Positions 19,364 to 29,429 of a stretch of 64,000 nucleotides of DNA are shown here, piece by piece. The notes under the pieces are model-generated. The model had not been told where the DNA came from, did not search any database, and saw only the letters and a list, made by a program, of their open reading frames with translations. Where the stretch lies: positions 186,001 through 250,000 of the forward strand of contig NZ_CAMKGL010000004.1 in assembly GCF_946227985.1 (NCBI RefSeq), read 5' to 3'. The position numbers and the translations under genes were made by a program. How positions within the stretch are numbered: the stretch's first letter is position 1; each line of letters opens with the position of its first letter. Source of the DNA: Serratia quinivorans. GTDB taxonomy: Bacteria > Pseudomonadota > Gammaproteobacteria > Enterobacterales > Enterobacteriaceae.

Positions 19364-20317
19364 TTACAGCAGATCGGCGATCATTTTTTCCAGCTTGCCC
19401 TGGTCTACGGCAAACTTGCGGATACCGTCGGTCAGTTTCTCAACTGCCATTGGATCCTGGTTGTGCTGCCAGTAGAACTCAGGCTCGGTCAACGCGGCAG
19501 GGCGCGCTTGCACTTCGCCGGTGTAGGCCAGTTTACGCTCCAGCGTGCCTTCGCTCTCTGCCAGCTCTTTCAGCAGTGCAGGGGCGATGGTCAGGCGGTC
19601 ACAACCGGCCAGTTCGATGATTTCGCCGACGTTACGGAAGCTGGCGCCCATCACTACGGTTTTGTAACCGTGCTGTTTGTAATACTGGTAGATCTCGGTA
19701 ACGGAAACCACACCTGGATCTTCGTTTGGCGCGAACTCTTTCTTGTCGCCATTGGCTTTGTACCAGTCGAGGATACGGCCAACAAACGGAGAAATCAGGA
19801 AAACGCCGGCTTCGGCGCAGGCACGAGCCTGGGCAAAGGAGAACAGCAGCGTCAGGTTACAGTTGATGCCTTCTTTTTCCAGCTGTTCCGCAGCGCGGAT
19901 ACCCTGCCAGGTAGAAGCCAGTTTGATCAGGATGCGATCGTTGCTGATGCCGGCATCGTTGTACAGTTTGATCAGGCGCTTGGCCTTGGCAACGCTGGCG
20001 ACGGTGTCGTAGGACAAACGAGCGTCCACTTCAGTAGAGATGCGGCCTGGAACCAGCTTCAGGATTTCCAGACCAATGTTAACGGCCAGCTTGTCGGCGG
20101 CATCGGCGATTTGCTGTTCGCGATCGCTGCTCTGCTCACGTGCCCAGGCGATGGCTTCGTCAATCAGTTTGCGGTATTCAGGAATTTGGGCTGCATTGAG
20201 GATCAGCGAAGGGTTGGTCGTAGCATCTTGCGGTTGATACAGCTTCATAGCCGCGATATCGCCCGTATCTGCAACCACGGTAGTCAGTTGGCGCAGGGAA
20301 GTTAATTTATCGGTCAT
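19364..20317 (-). CDS. talB: Transaldolase B
   Basis: Pentose-phosphate enzyme transferring a dihydroxyacetone unit between sedoheptulose-7-phosphate and glyceraldehyde-3-phosphate. The 317-residue TIM barrel has the Schiff-base Lys in [11 protein letters not shown] (about 132) and the N-terminal signature TTNPSLIL. Length equals E. coli TalB. Confidence 0.98.
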   Translation of the reverse strand: MTDKLTSLRQLTTVVADTGDIAAMKLYQPQDATTNPSLILNAAQIPEYRKLIDEAIAWAREQSSDREQQIADAADKLAVNIGLEILKLVPGRISTEVDARLSYDTVASVAKAKRLIKLYNDAGISNDRILIKLASTWQGIRAAEQLEKEGINCNLTLLFSFAQARACAEAGVFLISPFVGRILDWYKANGDKKEFAPNEDPGVVSVTEIYQYYKQHGYKTVVMGASFRNVGEIIELAGCDRLTIAPALLKELAESEGTLERKLAYTGEVQARPAALTEPEFYWQHNQDPMAVEKLTDGIRKFAVDQGKLEKMIADLL

Positions 20318-20698
20318 GTTGGCATTATCTCATCGTGTGTGCATGAACTTTTGGCATCGTTCAACCATGCCCTGCCCTGATAATAACATGCGCAAGGCCC
20401 GGTGCAAGGCTGGAAAATCACGCCCCGGCGGTGCTGGTTTTATCCTTGAGCGAGCAACCGTTTACGCTGCTATCTTTCGTCATTCCCGAGCTGATGAAAA
20501 GGCAATAACGTGCTATCGCTTGAATAAATTATGTTAAATTCGCGAAAATTAATGCAATAGGTTTCGAAATCTGAGAAAAGTCCCAATTGCTCGGAACCGG
20601 GCCGATTTCAGCTAAGCTCTTGTAAAAATTCAGTCAATATATTTTCACCCGCGGTGGATAAGGCGCGGTGCGCAACAATTTTCAACAAGGAGGGATCC
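20318..20698. other. Divergent talB/alsT intergenic region, 381 bp
   Basis: No coding feature seen apart from a frame extension of alsT. The stretch at 20515-20570 is AT-rich and is the likely promoter region, but no well-spaced hexamer pair stands out. No repeat was found. Confidence 0.4.
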
Positions 20699-22123
20699 GT
20701 GACGGACCTGATAAATTTTATAAATAATATTTTGTGGGGTTCGGTACTGATTTATTTGCTGCTCGGTACCGGCATTTATTTCACCCTGCGCACGCGTTTT
20801 ATCCAGGTTCGCCATTTCGGCCACATGTTTTCGCTGCTGAAAAACAGCAACAAGAGCGACAGCGCAGGTATCTCCTCCTTTCAAGCCTTGTGCACCACCC
20901 TCGCCGCGCGCGTCGGTACCGGTAACCTGACCGGCGTGGCGATAGCCCTCACCGCCGGTGGACCGGGTGCCATCTTCTGGATGTGGGTAGTGGCCTTTAT
21001 CGGCATGGCCACCTCCTTTGTGGAAAGCAGCCTGGCACAGCTCTACAAAACCAAAGATGACCAGGGTAACTACCGTGGCGGTCCGGCCTATTACATGGAG
21101 AAAGGGCTGGGTATGCGCTGGATGGGCGTGCTGTTCTCAATCTTCCTGATCATCGCCTTCGGCCTGGTATTCAACGCCGTACAGGCCAACTCCATCGCCC
21201 AGGCTTCCGCCGTCGCCTTCCACGCGAAACCGCTGTACGTCGGTATTGGCCTGGTGGTCCTGAGCGGTATCGTGATTTTCGGTGGCATTCGTTCCGTAGC
21301 GCGCGTTGCCGAACTGGTGGTGCCGCTGATGGCCGCAGCTTATTTGCTGCTGGCCCTGTGGGTGATTGGCCATAATATTGAACATATGCCGGCGATCCTC
21401 TCGCTAGTGGTTAAAAGCGCCTTCGGGCTGCAGGAAGCGGCGGCCGGTGCCGTCGGCTACGGTATTTCGCAGGCGATGACTCAGGGGGTACAGCGCGGTC
21501 TGTTCTCCAACGAAGCCGGTATGGGTTCTGCGCCCAACGCGGCGGCCTCCGCCTCACCTTACCCACCGCATCCGGCCTCGCAAGGCTACGTACAGATGCT
21601 CGGGGTGTTTGTCGACACTATCGTGATTTGCAGCGCAACCGCCGCCATCATTCTGTCTTCGGGCGTATTGGATCAACCGGTGGACAACATCAGCGGTATC
21701 GACATGACCCAGCGTGCGCTGTCCGCAGCCGTCGGCAGTTGGGGCTCGCCCTTTGTCGCCATCGCCATTTTCTTCTTCGCCTTTACCTCGATTATCGCCA
21801 ACTACGCCTATGCCGAAAGCAATCTGGTGTTCCTAGAGCGCAACCACCCGGCCGGCCTGTTGATTTTCCGTTGCGCCGCACTGGGTATGGTGATGTTTGG
21901 TGCGCTGGCCGAACTGCCGGTGGTATGGAAAATGGCCGATACCTCTATGGCTTTGATGGCTATCACCAACCTGACGGCGATCCTGCTGCTGTCACGCGTG
22001 GCACTGAAATTGGCTAACGATTACCACCGTCAGCGAACGCTGGGAAGATTGCCTACTTTTGACGCCAACCGCTTCCCCGAGCTGAAATCCCAGCTTGAAC
22101 CAGGCGTGTGGGACAAAAATTAA
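20699..22123 (+). CDS. alsT: Alanine/glycine:cation symporter (AGCS family)
   Basis: Sodium-coupled amino-acid transporter of the inner membrane, orthologous in position to E. coli yaaJ. The 474-residue protein has about eleven hydrophobic segments and the AGCS motifs SSFQALCTTLAARVGTGNLTGVA and RGLFSNEAGMGSAPNAAA. Start taken as GTG at 20699, because a full AAGGAGG site lies 8 nt upstream and the family N-terminus begins there; an ATG 15 codons upstream lacks both. A GC-rich hairpin without a T run follows the stop. Confidence 0.93.
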   Translation: MTDLINFINNILWGSVLIYLLLGTGIYFTLRTRFIQVRHFGHMFSLLKNSNKSDSAGISSFQALCTTLAARVGTGNLTGVAIALTAGGPGAIFWMWVVAFIGMATSFVESSLAQLYKTKDDQGNYRGGPAYYMEKGLGMRWMGVLFSIFLIIAFGLVFNAVQANSIAQASAVAFHAKPLYVGIGLVVLSGIVIFGGIRSVARVAELVVPLMAAAYLLLALWVIGHNIEHMPAILSLVVKSAFGLQEAAAGAVGYGISQAMTQGVQRGLFSNEAGMGSAPNAAASASPYPPHPASQGYVQMLGVFVDTIVICSATAAIILSSGVLDQPVDNISGIDMTQRALSAAVGSWGSPFVAIAIFFFAFTSIIANYAYAESNLVFLERNHPAGLLIFRCAALGMVMFGALAELPVVWKMADTSMALMAITNLTAILLLSRVALKLANDYHRQRTLGRLPTFDANRFPELKSQLEPGVWDKN

Positions 22124-22130
22124 TTTTTGC

Positions 22131-22151
22131 GGGCGCGTCAAACACGCGCCC
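22131..22151. terminator. GC-rich hairpin after alsT, no T run
   Basis: GGGCGCGT-CAAAC-ACGCGCCC, 8-bp perfect stem, 7 nt after the alsT stop. The following sequence (TGCCTATC) is not T-rich, so it is either a weak terminator or an mRNA 3'-end stabiliser. Confidence 0.5.
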
Positions 22152-22227
22152 TGCCTATCAGACCCATTGACCCTTTTTCCCGCGCTTTTTGCTACAGTAG
22201 CGGTTCTTGGAAAAACAGGATCTGGCC

Positions 22228-23001
22228 ATGCTCGTTATTATTTCACCTGCAAAAACTCTTGATTACGAAAGCCCACTGGCAACCGAACGCTTCACCCAGC
22301 CGGAACTGCTGGATAAATCGAAGCAGCTGATCAAAATCTGCCGCGATCTGACGCCGGTACAAATCTCCAAGCTGATGGGCATCAGCGATAAACTGGCCGG
22401 CCTGAACGCCGCTCGCTTTGGCGACTGGCAACCGAAATTCACCCCGGACAATGCCCGTCAGGCCCTGCTGGCGTTTAAAGGCGACGTTTATACCGGCCTG
22501 CACGCTCAGGACTTCAGCGAAGATGACTTTGATTTCGCCCAGCAGCATCTGCGTATGCTGTCCGGGCTGTACGGCGTGCTGCGCCCGCTTGATCTGATGA
22601 TGCCTTACCGTCTGGAGATGGGCATCAAGCTGGACAATGCCAAGGGCAAGGATTTGTACAGTTTCTGGGGCGAGCAAATCACCAAAAAACTCAATGAAGC
22701 GCTGGAGCAACAAGGTGACGATGTGGTGGTCAACCTGGCTTCCGACGAATACTTCAAATCGGTGAAACCGGCTAAACTGCACGGCGAGCTGATTAAACCA
22801 GTGTTCCTCGACGAGAAAAACGGCAAATACAAAGTGATCAGCTTCTACGCCAAGAAGGCGCGCGGGCTGATGAGCCGTTTTATCATCAAGAATCGCCTGA
22901 CGCAGCGTGAACAACTGCTTGATTTCAACCTGGAAGGCTACGCGTTTGACGAAGCCAACTCCCAAGGCAACGAGCTGGTGTTCAAACGCCCCGAGCAGTA
23001 A
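22228..23001 (+). CDS. yaaA: Peroxide-stress protein YaaA (DUF328/UPF0246)
   Basis: Known role: OxyR-induced protein that limits free iron during peroxide stress and binds DNA. The 257-residue protein begins [17 protein letters not shown] and keeps the conserved blocks FKGDVYTGL and [15 protein letters not shown]. Start at 22228 chosen over an ATG seven codons earlier by family length (258 in E. coli) and an AGGA site upstream. Convergent with thrC; shares a bidirectional terminator. Confidence 0.95.
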   Translation: MLVIISPAKTLDYESPLATERFTQPELLDKSKQLIKICRDLTPVQISKLMGISDKLAGLNAARFGDWQPKFTPDNARQALLAFKGDVYTGLHAQDFSEDDFDFAQQHLRMLSGLYGVLRPLDLMMPYRLEMGIKLDNAKGKDLYSFWGEQITKKLNEALEQQGDDVVVNLASDEYFKSVKPAKLHGELIKPVFLDEKNGKYKVISFYAKKARGLMSRFIIKNRLTQREQLLDFNLEGYAFDEANSQGNELVFKRPEQ

Positions 23002-23013
23002 TCGCCCGTCCAT

Positions 23014-23043
23014 AAAAAAAGCCGTCGCAATGACGGCTTTTTG
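23014..23043. terminator. Bidirectional terminator between yaaA and thrC
   Basis: AAAAGCCGTC-GCAAT-GACGGCTTTT with A and T runs on both sides. Confidence 0.92.
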
Positions 23044-23062
23044 CTTTATGTGGCCATGAGGA

Positions 23063-24352
23063 TCAGGCTGGCAAGGCCATCAGGAACTTGCGCAGTTCGC
23101 CAAAGCCGGCGGGCAGGTTGTGAGACAGCAGCGGCAAATCTGCACGCAGCGCCAACGCCTTCGGCAGTGGCAATTCCTGGCCGAGAATGTCCTCGACGCT
23201 CTCTTTGAATTTGGCCGGATGCGCAGTGCCGAGGAACAGACCAAACTCCCCTTCCTGCAACTGGTCACGCAACGCGCGGTAAGCGATCGCCGCGTGCGGC
23301 TCGGAGAGATAACCCAACTTCGCCAGTTCACGCATAGTGTCTTTGGTGGTTTCGTCACTGACCGTGGCATGGCCCAGCTCTTTCAACTGCCAAATCTTAC
23401 GGCGGAACAGCTCTTCGACCCGTGGCCAGTTGTTCGGTTGGCTGACGTCCATCGCATTGGACAGCGTAGCCACCGTGGCATGAGGCTGCCACTGACCGTT
23501 AGTCAGGAAGCGCGGCACGGTGTCGTTGGCATTGGTTGCAGCGATAAAACGCTTCACCGGCAGGCCCAGGGACTTGGCCAGCAGCCCGGCGGTCAGATCG
23601 CCGAAGTTGCCGCTTGGCACTGAAATCACCAACTGGTTGCGTGCTTCCTGTGGCAATTGCGCTACCGCTTCGAAGTAATAACAAATCTGCGCCAGCAGGC
23701 GGCTGATATTAATCGAGTTGGCCGAGTTCAGGTGCAGGGCTTCTTTCAATTCCTGATCGTCAAATGCCTGCTTCACCAACGCCTGGCAGGCGTCAAAATC
23801 GCCGTCGATCGCCACGGTATGGATATTACCACCCAGGGTACAGAACAGTTTTTCCTGCAGCGGGCTGATTTTTCCCTGTGGATACAGGATCACCACGCGT
23901 ACATTCTTCAGACCGTAGAAGGCATGGGCCACCGCCGCGCCGGTATCACCGGAGGTCGCGGTCAGGATAGTGACCGGCTGATCGCCCGCCACTTCCGCCA
24001 GCATTTGCGCCATAAAGCGGCCGCCGAAGTCTTTAAACGCCAACGTTGGGCCGTGGAACAGCTCCAGGCAGGCGATGTCGTCTTCGACTTGCGCTACCGG
24101 TGCCGGAAACTCAAAGGCCGCCGCCACACGCTTATGCAATGCTTCTTCAGAAACTTCATCGCCAATAAACGCCGACAGGATACGGCTGCTGCGCGTGACA
24201 AAATCCTGTTCCAGCAGATGGTCGATTTCGGTCAGTTCAAACTCCGGCAGATCCAGCGGGAAAAACAGCCCTTGCTGTTTGCCCAGGCCCTGTTTGATCG
24301 CCTGTGTGAAGCTGACCTGCTCGTTATGATCCTTAAGGTTGTACAGTTTCAT
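23063..24352 (-). CDS. thrC: Threonine synthase
   Basis: PLP enzyme converting O-phosphohomoserine to threonine. The 429-residue protein starts MKLYNLKDHNEQVSFTQAI and has the PLP lysine in FHGPTLAFKDFGGRF (about residue 107) and the glycine loop TSGDTGAAV. Last gene of thrLABC, starting 3 nt after the thrB stop. Confidence 0.98.
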   Translation of the reverse strand: MKLYNLKDHNEQVSFTQAIKQGLGKQQGLFFPLDLPEFELTEIDHLLEQDFVTRSSRILSAFIGDEVSEEALHKRVAAAFEFPAPVAQVEDDIACLELFHGPTLAFKDFGGRFMAQMLAEVAGDQPVTILTATSGDTGAAVAHAFYGLKNVRVVILYPQGKISPLQEKLFCTLGGNIHTVAIDGDFDACQALVKQAFDDQELKEALHLNSANSINISRLLAQICYYFEAVAQLPQEARNQLVISVPSGNFGDLTAGLLAKSLGLPVKRFIAATNANDTVPRFLTNGQWQPHATVATLSNAMDVSQPNNWPRVEELFRRKIWQLKELGHATVSDETTKDTMRELAKLGYLSEPHAAIAYRALRDQLQEGEFGLFLGTAHPAKFKESVEDILGQELPLPKALALRADLPLLSHNLPAGFGELRKFLMALPA

Positions 24353-24355
24353 GCG

Positions 24356-25285
24356 TTATCCCAGTAGTCGTGCGCCTGCGGTATCCAGGCGGCAAATATG
24401 AACAAAACCTTCGTCGTTTTGCAGATAGTGATTAGTCAGCCAGTCGGCCATGCGTTGCGCCGTTGCGCCGTCATCACAAACGGCGAACAGCGTCGGGCCG
24501 GAACCGGAAATACCGCAAGCCAAAGCACCGATATCCTGAGCGGCTTTGCGTGCGTCGGCAAAGCCGGGCAACAGGCGGGTACGGTACGGCTCGGCAATCA
24601 CGTCCTGCATCAGCTTGGCGGCCAGGCGTGGTTGTTGGGTATGGCAGGCATGGATAAAGCCCGCCAGATAGCGGCCGTGGCTGATACAGTCCTGACGACG
24701 ATACTGCGCGGGCAGGATTGCACGCGCTTCGGCGGTGGATACCTTGATGCCCGGATAGGCCATCACCCACAGCCAGTCTTTAAAGCATGGCACTTCCTGG
24801 CTGATGAAGCCTTCTTCTTCCAACATCAACTGCAGGCCGCCGAGGTAGCAAGGCGCTACGTTATCGTAATGCACGCTGCCGGAGATGCGGCCTTCCAACT
24901 CGCCCATCAGGCCCAACAGCGTCATTTTATCCAGCGGGCGGTTGCAGAACTCATTCATCGCCATCAGCCCGGCGACCACCGAGCAGGCGCTGGATCCCAG
25001 CCCTGAACCGATCGGCATATTTTTCTCGAGTCGCATCGCCACCGGGATCTGCCGACCGATTTCCTGGCAGAAACGTTCCCAACATTGGTAAACGATGTTC
25101 TCTTTCGGATCGTCCGGCAGCTTGCTGACGAAGCGACCGGCATTTTGCAAACTGAACGTTTCGGCGGCCTCTACACTGACGCAGTCGCCCAGCAAGGTAC
25201 CGTCAATCGGCGACACCGCTGCGCCCAGAACGTCGAAACCGACGCTGACGTTACCAATTGAGGCCGGCGCATACACCTTAACCAT
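24356..25285 (-). CDS. thrB: Homoserine kinase
   Basis: GHMP-family kinase phosphorylating homoserine. The 309-residue protein starts [21 protein letters not shown]; the ATP loop [15 protein letters not shown] is at about residues 90-104. Start at 25285 (not 15 codons upstream) fits the family and lies 1 nt after the thrA stop, giving tight translational coupling. Confidence 0.97.
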   Translation of the reverse strand: MVKVYAPASIGNVSVGFDVLGAAVSPIDGTLLGDCVSVEAAETFSLQNAGRFVSKLPDDPKENIVYQCWERFCQEIGRQIPVAMRLEKNMPIGSGLGSSACSVVAGLMAMNEFCNRPLDKMTLLGLMGELEGRISGSVHYDNVAPCYLGGLQLMLEEEGFISQEVPCFKDWLWVMAYPGIKVSTAEARAILPAQYRRQDCISHGRYLAGFIHACHTQQPRLAAKLMQDVIAEPYRTRLLPGFADARKAAQDIGALACGISGSGPTLFAVCDDGATAQRMADWLTNHYLQNDEGFVHICRLDTAGARLLG

Positions 25286-25286
25286 A

Positions 25287-27746
25287 TTAAACTCCCAACT
25301 TCCATGACAGTGTGCGCAACAGGTCGGCAAATACCCCTGCGGCGGTCACATCGTTACCGGCACCGTAGCCGCGCAGCACCAGCGGCAATGGCTGATAGTA
25401 GCGGCTGTAGAAAGCCAAGGCGTTCTCGCCGTTCTTCACTTTATACAACGGATCGTTGCCGTCTACCGCATCTATACGCACCTGGCAGCGGCCGTTTTCG
25501 ATCACCCCAACATAGCGCAACACCTTACCCTGCTCGGTGGCATTGGCCACGTTGCGAGCGTACTCTTTATCCAGTTCCGGCAGGCGTGCCATAAAGGTTT
25601 CCACGTCACCGGAAGCGTCAAAGGAAGGTGGTAGCACCGACTCAACCTCGATATCAGCCAACTCCAGTTTGTAACCCGCCTCACGCGCCAGGATCAGCAG
25701 CTTGCGCGCCACGTCCATTCCGGAAAGGTCGTCACGCGGATCCGGCTCGGTATAGCCCTTGGCTTTGGCCTCCAGGGTCGCTGCCGACAACGACATGCCC
25801 TCATCAAGTTTACCGAAAATAAACGACAGTGAACCGGACAGAATGCCAGAAAAGCGCGTCAGCTCGTCACCGGCGTTCAGCAGGTTTTGCAGGTTTTCGA
25901 TCACCGGCAACCCCGCACCGACGTTGGTGTCGTACAGGAACTTGCGACGCGAACCGGCAGCGGCGGTACGCAGTTGTTGGTAGTAGTTCATCGACGAAGT
26001 GTTGGCCTTTTTGTTCGGCGTCACCACGTGGAAACCATCGGCCAGGAAATCGGCGTATTGATCGGCCACCGCCTGGCTGGAGGTGCAATCGACAATCACT
26101 GGGTTCAGCAGGTGATACTCTTTCACCAGGCGGATCAGACGGCCAAGGTTGAATGGCTCCTGCGCACCGGCCAGTTCATCACGCCAACTATCCAGCGCGA
26201 TACCGTGTATGTTGGTCAACATGGCGCGTGAATTGGCAATGCCGCACACCCGCAGGTCGATATGCTTTTGCTTCAGCCACGGCTGCTGACGGTAGATCTG
26301 TTCGATCAACGCGCCGCCGACGCCGCCAACGCCGATAACAAACACTTCAATCACCTGATCGGTGTTAAACAGCATCTGGTGGCAGACGCGAACCCCGGTG
26401 GTCGCGGAGTCGTTGCTGACCACCACCGAGATGGAACGTTCGGAAGACCCCTGGGCAATAGCGACAATGTTGATATTGGCGCGCGCCAGGGCGGAGAAGA
26501 AGCTGGCCGAAATACCGCGCAGGGTACGCATGCCATCGCCGACGACCGAGATAATCGCCAACTGCTCCATCACGTCCAGCGGCTCCAGCAGGCCATCTTT
26601 CAATTCAAGATAGAATTCGTCTTCCAGCGCGCGTCGGGCACGCTGCAGTTCACTCTGCGGTACGCAGAAGCTGATGCTGTATTCGGAAGAGGACTGGGTG
26701 ATCAACACCACCGAGATACCGGCACGGGACATCACGGCAAACACGCGCGCCGCCATGCCGACCATGCCCTTCATCCCTGGCCCGGAGACGTTGATCATCG
26801 CCATGTTATTGAGATTGGTGATGCCCTTTACCGGCGTATCGGTATCCAGATTTTCGCCGCCAATCAGGGTGCCAGGGGCCTGCGGGTTGGCGGTATTTTT
26901 GATCAGGCAAGGGATTTGGAACTGGGCAATGGGAGCGATAGTACGGGGGTGAAGTACGCTGGCGCCGAAATAGGAAAGCTCCATAGCTTCCTGATACGAC
27001 ATCGATTTCAGCAACCTGGCGTCTGGCACGGTGCGAGGATCGCAGGTATAAACGCCGTCGACGTCGGTCCATATCTCACAACAGTCGGCGCGCAAGCAGG
27101 CAGCCAGTACCGCAGCAGAGTAGTCGGAACCGTTACGGCCCAGCACCACCAGCTCCCCTTTGTCGTTACCGGCGGTGAATCCGGCCATCAGCACAATGTG
27201 ATCTGCCGGGATCGCTGCTGCGGCGATACGCAGTGTGGATTCGGCAATGTCTACCGTGGACTCCAGGTAATGCCCCTGCGCCAGCAGTTTCTCCACTGGG
27301 TTTATCACCGTAACCGGGAAGCCTTTGGCGCGAAATACCCCTTCCATGATGGCGATCGAGAGCTTCTCACCGCGGCAGATGATCGCCGCATTCACGCTGT
27401 CCGGGCATTGCCCCAGCAGCGCAACGCCGTGAAGTACCTGTTTTAGTTGGGAAAACTCCTGGTCCACCAGCGTCTTGAGACGATCGTATTCAAAGCCGGG
27501 CAACGCCTGTGCCAGGCCACTCAGCAGGTCGGCAAAGATGCGTTCTGCATCGCTCATATTTGGCAGAATGTCCTGCCCCGCTACCGTTTTATCAATCATC
27601 GCCACCAGGTGGTTGGTGATTTTAGCCGGAGCGGACAAGACCGTGGCCACCTGTCCCTGACGTGCGTTACTTTCCATGATGTCGGCGACGCGCAGAAAAC
27701 GTTCTGCATTCGCTACCGAGGTTCCGCCAAATTTCAGCACTCGCAT
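25287..27746 (-). CDS. thrA: Bifunctional aspartokinase I / homoserine dehydrogenase I
   Basis: Catalyses the first and third steps from aspartate to threonine; in E. coli it is feedback-inhibited by threonine. The 819-residue protein has the aspartokinase domain ([17 protein letters not shown], then [10 protein letters not shown]), paired ACT domains (about 320-460), and the homoserine dehydrogenase domain with the NAD(P) loop [15 protein letters not shown] (about 470) and the catalytic segment [15 protein letters not shown]. One residue shorter than E. coli. Preceded by the thrL leader and attenuator. Confidence 0.98.
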   Translation of the reverse strand: MRVLKFGGTSVANAERFLRVADIMESNARQGQVATVLSAPAKITNHLVAMIDKTVAGQDILPNMSDAERIFADLLSGLAQALPGFEYDRLKTLVDQEFSQLKQVLHGVALLGQCPDSVNAAIICRGEKLSIAIMEGVFRAKGFPVTVINPVEKLLAQGHYLESTVDIAESTLRIAAAAIPADHIVLMAGFTAGNDKGELVVLGRNGSDYSAAVLAACLRADCCEIWTDVDGVYTCDPRTVPDARLLKSMSYQEAMELSYFGASVLHPRTIAPIAQFQIPCLIKNTANPQAPGTLIGGENLDTDTPVKGITNLNNMAMINVSGPGMKGMVGMAARVFAVMSRAGISVVLITQSSSEYSISFCVPQSELQRARRALEDEFYLELKDGLLEPLDVMEQLAIISVVGDGMRTLRGISASFFSALARANINIVAIAQGSSERSISVVVSNDSATTGVRVCHQMLFNTDQVIEVFVIGVGGVGGALIEQIYRQQPWLKQKHIDLRVCGIANSRAMLTNIHGIALDSWRDELAGAQEPFNLGRLIRLVKEYHLLNPVIVDCTSSQAVADQYADFLADGFHVVTPNKKANTSSMNYYQQLRTAAAGSRRKFLYDTNVGAGLPVIENLQNLLNAGDELTRFSGILSGSLSFIFGKLDEGMSLSAATLEAKAKGYTEPDPRDDLSGMDVARKLLILAREAGYKLELADIEVESVLPPSFDASGDVETFMARLPELDKEYARNVANATEQGKVLRYVGVIENGRCQVRIDAVDGNDPLYKVKNGENALAFYSRYYQPLPLVLRGYGAGNDVTAAGVFADLLRTLSWKLGV

Positions 27747-27772
27747 TTCTTGTCTCTCCCGAATTTAAGCCG

Positions 27773-27810
27773 AAAAAAAAGCCCGCACTGGTTAGGTGCG
27801 GGCTTTTTTC
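27773..27810 (-). terminator. thr operon attenuator
   Basis: Minus strand AAGCCCGCACC-TAAC-CAGTGCGGGCTT followed by a run of T. It lies 18 nt beyond the thrL stop and before thrA. With the Thr/Ile-rich leader this is a classical ribosome-mediated attenuator: charged tRNA-Thr and tRNA-Ile favour termination. Confidence 0.93.
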
Positions 27811-27828
27811 TTTTGTTTCCTGTACGCG

Positions 27829-27897
27829 TCAGCCCGCCCCGTTACCTGTGGTATCGGTGGTGGTAATAATTGTTGTGTTCAGGCTGATATTTCGCAT
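27829..27897 (-). CDS. thrL: thr operon leader peptide
   Basis: A 22-codon frame from ATG 27897 to TGA 27829, beginning MRNISLNTTIITTTD and ending TTGNGAG. It has seven Thr and three Ile codons; eight of ten residues in positions 8-17 are Thr or Ile (T8 T9 I10 I11 T12 T13 T14 D15 T16 T17). E. coli ThrL ends in the same TTGNGAG. Ribosome stalling on these codons under Thr or Ile starvation would free the thrA transcript from the attenuator. The ribosome site is weak (ACAGAAAAA). Confidence 0.95.
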   Translation of the reverse strand: MRNISLNTTIITTTDTTGNGAG

Positions 27898-27936
27898 TTT
27901 TTCTGTCTGTCTCATTAAATACTCTGTCCCCTCTAT

Positions 27937-27965
27937 TGGTTAAAGCAATCGCTATCCCAAGTCAA
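27937..27965 (-). promoter_or_regulatory. thr operon promoter
   Basis: Minus strand TTGACT followed 15-17 nt later by TTTAACCA, matching the E. coli thr promoter block (TTTAACCAATA). It is 40 nt upstream of thrL. Confidence 0.7.
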
Positions 27966-28109
27966 ATTATTTCTTGTTTTTGCTCATTTATTACCCAGCA
28001 GTGCAACTGGGCAATGCGACAGTCGAAAAGCCAAATGACAGGATAAAAAGACAGACAGTCGGCAGTATTGCAGTGGATCACACTGCCTAATTAGCCATGT
28101 TTGCGGGTA

Positions 28110-28799
28110 TCACTTTGTCAGTTTTTTTTCGATGTCGTGCAGCAAAGTATGCAACATTGCCGTATCTCGCTGCTGCAAAGTGCCAAGCCGCTGGTGCAGC
28201 CAATCGCGCAACTTTTGATCGTCGCCCACACCCAATGCCCCCAGCAGACCATCGGCACGCTGACGCAGTGCTTTAAGCTGGCCTTCATTAGCCACCGGCT
28301 CCTGCGGTGCGCCGACCTTCATCAGCTCCGACAATTGATAGCAATACACCATCACCGCCTGGCCGAGATTCAACGACGGGTAATCTGCCTGCATCGGCAC
28401 ACCGGTCAGCAAATCGGCCAACTCCAGCTCTTCGTTGGTCAGGCCGGAATCTTCACGGCCAAACACCAACGCTGCCTGCCCTACCCACTGACTACGCTCA
28501 CTCAACTGACCCAACAGTTGCTGCGGCGTACAGTAATAATGGAAACGCGCTCGACTGCGAGCGGTGGTCGCAACGGTGAAATCCACGTCCGCCAGCGCCT
28601 GCTCGAGAGTGGCGAAAGTCTGCACGCCGTCGAGGATATCCCCCGCCCCATGAGCCACCCAGCGAGCCGCCGGCTGCAGGTGCGCTTCGCTGTCGACAAT
28701 GCGCAACGAAGTGAAACCCATGGTTTTCATTGCCCGCGCCGCAGCGCCGACGTTTTCCGGCCGCGCCGGAGCCACTAAAACAATATGAAGCTGCATCAA
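28110..28799 (-). CDS. lasT: TrmH/SpoU-family RNA methyltransferase (TrmJ-like)
   Basis: A 229-residue SPOUT methyltransferase. The knot motifs are visible: VAPARPENVGAAARAMKTMGF (N-terminus), ALVFGREDSGLTNEE and PSLNLGQAVMVYCYQL. It matches E. coli YjtD/LasT throughout, including the C-terminal RDTAMLHTLLHDIEKKLTK. The RNA substrate of this branch is not established; TrmJ, its closest characterised relative, methylates the ribose at tRNA position 32. Located between the thr operon and arcA, as in E. coli. A small hairpin (GCAGTG-GATCA-CACTGC, 28070-28086) without a T run lies downstream. Confidence 0.92.
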   Translation of the reverse strand: MMQLHIVLVAPARPENVGAAARAMKTMGFTSLRIVDSEAHLQPAARWVAHGAGDILDGVQTFATLEQALADVDFTVATTARSRARFHYYCTPQQLLGQLSERSQWVGQAALVFGREDSGLTNEELELADLLTGVPMQADYPSLNLGQAVMVYCYQLSELMKVGAPQEPVANEGQLKALRQRADGLLGALGVGDDQKLRDWLHQRLGTLQQRDTAMLHTLLHDIEKKLTK

Positions 28800-29130
28800 T
28801 ACTCCACTAAATGAGATATCGCGTATTTTTGACTGTTTGGGATAGTCTGATTATATTTACATCTGCGCAACAATAATCCCGAAATTGAGGGTAGACAGGG
28901 CTAAATGGGTTATTGCCCCGATAAATTGCGCGTAATACATATTATTACTGCTTATGTTTTACTGCGCTTATTAATCAAAGCGTTAAAAGAAGCCCTTTAT
29001 CAATAAGCTAATAATTCTACCTCATTAGGCGCTACAATGCTGAATCGTACACAGAATTTAGGCTTCTGTGACTTAAGCTGGCATTTCTGTAAGTGTTTTT
29101 CACAAAACTGTTAACGTGCTACAATTGAAT

Positions 29131-29144
29131 TTGATATATGTCAA
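29131..29144. promoter_or_regulatory. Candidate FNR site upstream of arcA
   Basis: TTGAT-ATAT-GTCAA matches the FNR consensus TTGAT-N4-ATCAA at 9 of 10 positions. arcA of E. coli is activated anaerobically by FNR, so the site is in a sensible place, about 285 nt before the start codon. Confidence 0.55.
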
Positions 29145-29185
29145 CAAACCTTAGTTTTGTTGGGTGATGAATTCGGTGCGCACTG

Positions 29186-29326
29186 TTATATTGCTGTTAA
29201 TACGGTTAGGATATGCACCGTTTTGGCACCTTTGGGGTTGTAAGGAATAGCGCCCCAACCAAGCTAGCGATCTTGTTGACATGGGATGGAAAGTGCATCA
29301 AGAACGAGTTTACGTACTTTAGTCAT
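29186..29326 (-). pseudogene. yjjY: yjjY-like sequence with compensating frameshifts
   Basis: On the minus strand, ATG at 29326 opens MTKVRKLVLDALSI, the N-terminus of E. coli YjjY as I recall it, but the frame then ends at a TAG (29264-29266) after 20 residues. The similarity continues in the +1 frame (HVNKIASLVGALF) and returns to the first frame for the end (TVHILTVLTAI-stop at 29186). Start to final stop is 141 nt, the E. coli length. The DNA is conserved but the reading frame is not, so it is either a decayed gene or, more likely, conserved arcA leader DNA that is not protein-coding. Confidence 0.6.
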
Positions 29327-29429
29327 TGGGTAGAAGGGAACGTGAGCGCTAATCTCTGCCCTCCGCTATGAAAACAAAGACTTCTGTACTTCCTATTTTC
29401 TATTTTGTTGGCAATTTTAGGTAGCATAT

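Larger units (their letters stand above)
28800..29429. other. 630-bp lasT/arcA divergent region with long arcA leader
   Basis: No intact protein gene was found. The region holds an FNR-like site (29131-29144), a sequence corresponding to E. coli yjjY but with shifted frame (29186-29326), and an arcA-proximal segment at 29365-29425 that is nearly the same as upstream of E. coli arcA (ACTTCTGTACTTCCTATTTT, then GTTGGCAATTTTAGGTAGCA). Such length and conservation suggest several arcA promoters and a long leader RNA. Confidence 0.6.

Noticed and set aside
26262-27446. 394-codon frame opposite thrA
   Set aside because: Antisense shadow; the minus-strand protein is full-length ThrA.
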